From assembly GCF_025642155.1 (NCBI RefSeq), contig NZ_CP106798.1, positions 7,254,001-7,318,000 on the forward strand: a DNA stretch of 64,000 nucleotides, given 5' to 3'. The stretch is from Streptomyces sp. HUAS 15-9. Lineage in GTDB: Bacteria > Actinomycetota > Actinomycetes > Streptomycetales > Streptomycetaceae. Of the stretch, positions 61,031 through 64,000 are shown one piece after another. The stretch's first letter is position 1. The number at the start of each line of letters is the position of its first letter. Below the pieces are notes generated by a model. That model was not told the DNA's origin and made no database searches. It worked only from the letters and a program-made list of their open reading frames with translations. The position numbers and the translations under genes are program-made.

Positions 61031-63541
61031 ATGGACCGTGGCACCGAGAGGGACACACCTCCCAGCCGCGGAGCTGGGGACGGCGCGGCGGACACCGTCG
61101 CGTCCGGGCGCATCCCGCTGGCCGTGGTCGTCGTCGACCGCGACGGCCTGGTCTCCCACTGGAGCAGCGGCGCCCGGCGGCTGTTCGGCGTGGCCAGGGA
61201 GGACGCCGTGGGGCGTCCCGCCGGCGATCTCCTGCCGGTCTCCGGCGCACTGCCCGACGGCCTCCAGCCCGAACCGCTGCTGGACTCCTCCGGACCCTAC
61301 GAGGCCTACGACGGGCTGGGACCCGATCTGGAGGCCTCGCTCGGCGGCCGTACCGGCTATGCGACGGCGGGCCGGGCCCGGCTCTCCCGGCGGGACGGCG
61401 AACGGCCCGCACAGGACGACCGCGGTTCCGGGCACGACGACCGGCGGCTCGACGTGCTGTGGTGGGCCTACCCGCTGGTCGGCCCGGGGCCCGAACGGCT
61501 CCTGGTGCTCGCCGCCGACGCGGCGCGCCTGCGGGTCGAGCGCGGCTACGACGCGGAGACCGCCGAACGGATCTCACCCGGTTTCGCCCGTTACACCGAG
61601 CTGCCCGCGTTCGACGAACTCGCCCGGCGGCTGCCCGAGATCCTGCCCAACATGGGCCCCGGTCTGAGCGGCCGCATCGTCTCCCAGGTGCTCGAACTCG
61701 GCTACCCGGTCATGGAGTTCAGCCAGTACGACCGGGTGCCGGTGACACCCGACTGGGGCGTGCCCCGACGCGCCGGACGCCGCCGTGCCGAGTCCCTGCC
61801 GCGGGAAGGGACGGCGATCGTCGTCCCGGCCGGCGCCGAGCACGAGCTGGAGTACGCCGCCGTGCGCGAGCGGCTGGAGTTCCTCAACGAGGTCAGCTCC
61901 GGCATCGGCTCCTCCCTCGACCTGGGCGAGACCATTCGCGAGGTCACCAGCGCCGCCGTGCCCCGTTTCGCCGACTTCGCCGGCACCCATCTGCGCTCGG
62001 CGGTCCTGGCGGGCGAGGGCTTCCCGGACGGCCCGCCCGACGCGACCACCGTGATGCACCGGGTCTGGGTCGAGCACAACGACGAACCCGGCCGCTGGGA
62101 CGACACCGTACCGGTCGGCGAGACCTTCGCCTTCCCCGAGCACACCCCGTTCTACAAGTGCATGGTCACCGGCGAACCGGTCCTCATCGAGAGGGTCACC
62201 GAGGAGCTGGGCAACCGCATTTCCGGCGAGTTCGAGAAGCGCGACCTCAGGCCGCTGATCAACGGACGCTCCCTCCTGATCGTCCCGCTCAAGGCGCGCA
62301 ACGTCGTCCTCGGCTTCATGGTGCTGATGCGCCGCCCCGACCGTGCCGCCTTCGACGACATGGACCGGACCACCGGCGCCGAACTCGCCGCCCGGGCAGG
62401 CCTCGTGCTCGACAACGCCCGCATGTACACGTACCAGGAGAATGTCGCCGACACCCTCCAGGACAGCATGCTGCCGCAGGTCACCCCGCGCATGGCCGGC
62501 TGCGACGTCGCCACCCGCTATCTGCCCGGCACCCGGCTCGGCCGGATCGGCGGCGACTGGTTCGACACCATCAAACTGCCCGCCTCGCGCACCGCCCTCG
62601 TGGTCGGTGACGTCATGGGACACGGCCTCAACTCGGCCGCGATGATGGGCCAGTTGCGGACGGCCGTGCAGACCATGGCCGCCATGGAGACCCCGCCCGC
62701 CCAACTGCTGCGCAATCTCGACGACCTGGCCCGACGGCTCGGCGAGAACTACCTCGCCACCTGTCTGTACGCCGTGTACGACCCGATCCGCGGTGAGCTC
62801 CAGCTCTCCAACGCCGGGCACATCCCGCCCGTCCTGGTACGCGCCGAGGACGGCAGCAGCGAACTGCTCGACCTGCCCACCGGCGCCCCCATAGGAGTCG
62901 GCGGCGTCCCCTTCGAGGCCGTCGTCGTGCCGGTCTCGCCCGGGGACCGGCTGGTGCTGTGCACCGACGGCCTGGTGGAGGTGCGTGGAGCCGACATCGG
63001 CGAGGGTCTCGCCGCGCTCTGCGAGTCGGCCGCGCACCCCGCGGCCTCCATGGACGACGCCTGCGACACGATCATCCGGGCACTGAACACGCGCGGCGGC
63101 CGCAAGGACGACGTGGCGCTGCTCATGGCACGGCTGGGCGGCATCCCGGCCGACGACGTCGCCGAGTGGTACCTGTCCTGCGACCCGCGCGAGGTGGCAC
63201 GCGCCCGGCGACTGGTCCGCGCCCACCTGCTTCAGTGGGGCCTCGACGATGCGGTGGACACGGCGGAACTGCTGGTCAGCGAGGTCGTCAGCAACGCCGT
63301 ACGGCACGCGGGCGGTACCCGGATCGGGCTGCGGCTGGTCCGCACCGACGCATTGCTGTTCGAGGTCACGGACGACGAACCGGAGCTGCCCACCCTGCTC
63401 GGCGCGGGCGTGTACGACGAGTCGGGCCGCGGCCTGCGCGTGGTCAGCCGCCTGGCCCGCGAATGGGGCGCCAGCGCTGCCGGGCACCACAAGACCGTGT
63501 GGTTCGAGCAGGCCCTGACACCGTCTCGGCGGAGGACCTGA
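61031..63541 (+). CDS. PAS-GAF-PP2C (SpoIIE-type) phosphatase with HATPase domain
   Basis: 836 residues from the ATG at 61031 (GAGAGAGGG eight bases ahead; TTG at 61025 also possible). A PAS domain (IPLAVVVVDRDGLVSHWSSGARRLFG, about 30-140) is followed by a GAF domain (about 275-450), PP2C/SpoIIE (about 460-690; SMLPQVTPRMAGCDVATRYLPG, GGDWFDTIKLPASRTALVVGDVMGHG, KDDVALLMAR) and a C-terminal HATPase (ELLVSEVVSNAVRHAGGT, SGRGLRVVSRLAREWG). It is cytoplasmic and a likely partner-switch regulator of an anti-sigma pathway. Similar in layout to the protein at 37.1 kb but with one PAS domain. Metal-binding Asp residues intact. Confidence 0.92.
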   Translation: MDRGTERDTPPSRGAGDGAADTVASGRIPLAVVVVDRDGLVSHWSSGARRLFGVAREDAVGRPAGDLLPVSGALPDGLQPEPLLDSSGPYEAYDGLGPDLEASLGGRTGYATAGRARLSRRDGERPAQDDRGSGHDDRRLDVLWWAYPLVGPGPERLLVLAADAARLRVERGYDAETAERISPGFARYTELPAFDELARRLPEILPNMGPGLSGRIVSQVLELGYPVMEFSQYDRVPVTPDWGVPRRAGRRRAESLPREGTAIVVPAGAEHELEYAAVRERLEFLNEVSSGIGSSLDLGETIREVTSAAVPRFADFAGTHLRSAVLAGEGFPDGPPDATTVMHRVWVEHNDEPGRWDDTVPVGETFAFPEHTPFYKCMVTGEPVLIERVTEELGNRISGEFEKRDLRPLINGRSLLIVPLKARNVVLGFMVLMRRPDRAAFDDMDRTTGAELAARAGLVLDNARMYTYQENVADTLQDSMLPQVTPRMAGCDVATRYLPGTRLGRIGGDWFDTIKLPASRTALVVGDVMGHGLNSAAMMGQLRTAVQTMAAMETPPAQLLRNLDDLARRLGENYLATCLYAVYDPIRGELQLSNAGHIPPVLVRAEDGSSELLDLPTGAPIGVGGVPFEAVVVPVSPGDRLVLCTDGLVEVRGADIGEGLAALCESAAHPAASMDDACDTIIRALNTRGGRKDDVALLMARLGGIPADDVAEWYLSCDPREVARARRLVRAHLLQWGLDDAVDTAELLVSEVVSNAVRHAGGTRIGLRLVRTDALLFEVTDDEPELPTLLGAGVYDESGRGLRVVSRLAREWGASAAGHHKTVWFEQALTPSRRRT

Positions 63542-63679
63542 GGGGCGCGCGCGTCCAACAGAGTGCGCCCCTGGGGTGTGCGCGGGCAGGAAGTTCTGGT
63601 GGAGGTGAGCGCTTCCCTCTTGCCGCGCGCCCGCTCACCGCGATACTCCGATCACGGAACCGAACCGTGGGGAGCGGAC

Positions 63680-64000
63680 ATGAATATCTCGGCGGACTAC
63701 CGCAATTCCTGGGAGAGTTACTGGCGGGAGACTTCCGACAAGCAGGGTGAGGCGATCTGGGACTCCGACCCCTCACTGACGGCGGTGCCGCACAGCGAAC
63801 TGCTCCTGCGGTACGCGGACACCGCGCGCACCATCGTCGACCTCGGCTGTGGCAACGGCACCCAGACGCGGTATCTGGCCACCCGGTTCGCGAAGGCCGT
63901 CGGCGTCGATCTCTCGCACGCCGCCATCGACCACGCCCGCCGTGCGGCGGGCGGCGACAGCGTCGAGTTCGAGCAACTCGACCTGACCGAGACCGAAGCG
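63680..64000 (+). CDS. class I SAM-dependent methyltransferase (cut by window end)
   Basis: The first 107 residues are present. After ISADYRNSWESYWRETSDKQGEAIWDSDPSL comes SAM-binding motif I (IVDLGCGNGTQTRYLA), then FAKAVGVDLSHAAIDHARRAAGG (motif II with acidic residue) and EFEQLDLTE. Substrate and full length are unknown. GGGGAGCGG lies ahead of the ATG. The gene continues beyond base 64000. Confidence 0.88.
   Translation, partial: MNISADYRNSWESYWRETSDKQGEAIWDSDPSLTAVPHSELLLRYADTARTIVDLGCGNGTQTRYLATRFAKAVGVDLSHAAIDHARRAAGGDSVEFEQLDLTETEA

Noticed and set aside
58424..61435. A 1003-residue open frame on the minus strand opposite the MFS exporter gene
   Set aside because: Antisense shadow with low-complexity Glu/Gly/Asp composition. 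The plus-strand transporter motifs are unambiguous.

Overview
The window is high-GC actinobacterial chromosome, almost certainly Streptomyces. The signs are third-position G/C codon use, GTG and TTG starts, several SpoIIE-type phosphatases, a PASTA-less receptor kinase, F420/LLM and macro-domain genes, and an ethylmalonyl-CoA gene set in the order I recall from Streptomyces chromosomes. No rRNA, tRNA or CRISPR array was seen.

Layout. (1) 0.1-14.4 kb: nitrogen and pyrimidine salvage. A plus-strand run carries beta-ureidopropionase, dihydropyrimidinase, an LLM-type flavin oxidoreductase and an NCS1 permease. A lipoprotein-like gene, an erythromycin-esterase homologue and a PucR regulator follow. 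The PucR gene is divergent from a second NCS1 permease, an NTF2-like protein, an aminobutyraldehyde-type dehydrogenase and a gamma-glutamyltransferase. (2) 14.4-18.5 kb: inositol-phosphatase-like enzyme, FAD amine-oxidase/desaturase-like protein, macro domain protein, MetF-like reductase. (3) 18.6-25.1 kb: the most unusual locus. A glycine-rich repeat polypeptide with a RiPP-leader-like N-terminus is followed by a zinc-ribbon/FHA/PqqD-like/M50 membrane protease, a receptor Ser/Thr kinase and a membrane pseudokinase. (4) 25.12-25.85 kb: a miniature Tn3-family element with intact ends and a 5-bp target duplication. (5) 25.9-29.8 kb: alkylation repair (Ada-AlkA fusion, Ogt), a tiny membrane protein, Sir2, a GNAT-like protein.

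(6) 29.8-36.9 kb: a rapidly evolving stretch of small stress genes. It holds a 148-bp tandem triplication of a gene start, three DUF5994-type genes (one with two compensating frameshifts), a STAS gene with an in-frame stop, a MerR gene broken in a C-run, then a cold-shock protein and DEAD-box helicase sharing a leader motif. (7) 37.1-42.9 kb: SpoIIE phosphatase, Nudix plus ADP-ribosylglycohydrolase, glycerate kinase. (8) 42.9-53.8 kb, minus strand: phosphatidylserine synthase and decarboxylase, then the ethylmalonyl-CoA pathway (Mcd, mesaconyl-CoA hydratase, Mcl-like lyase, ethylmalonyl-CoA mutase, Ccr), a TetR regulator and a double-length 3-hydroxybutyryl-CoA dehydrogenase. Together these turn acetoacetyl/crotonyl-CoA into ethylmalonyl-, methylsuccinyl- and mesaconyl-CoA and finally glyoxylate plus propionyl-CoA. 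They serve acetate or C2 assimilation and supply extender units for polyketides.

(9) 54-64 kb: HEAT-repeat protein, secreted tripeptidyl-aminopeptidase-like enzyme, a radical-SAM protein with a LexA-type box in its promoter, an SRPBCC protein, an MFS exporter with C-terminal CnaB-like domains, a second SpoIIE-type phosphatase, and a methyltransferase cut by the window end.

All family calls come from reading motifs by eye. No similarity search was run.
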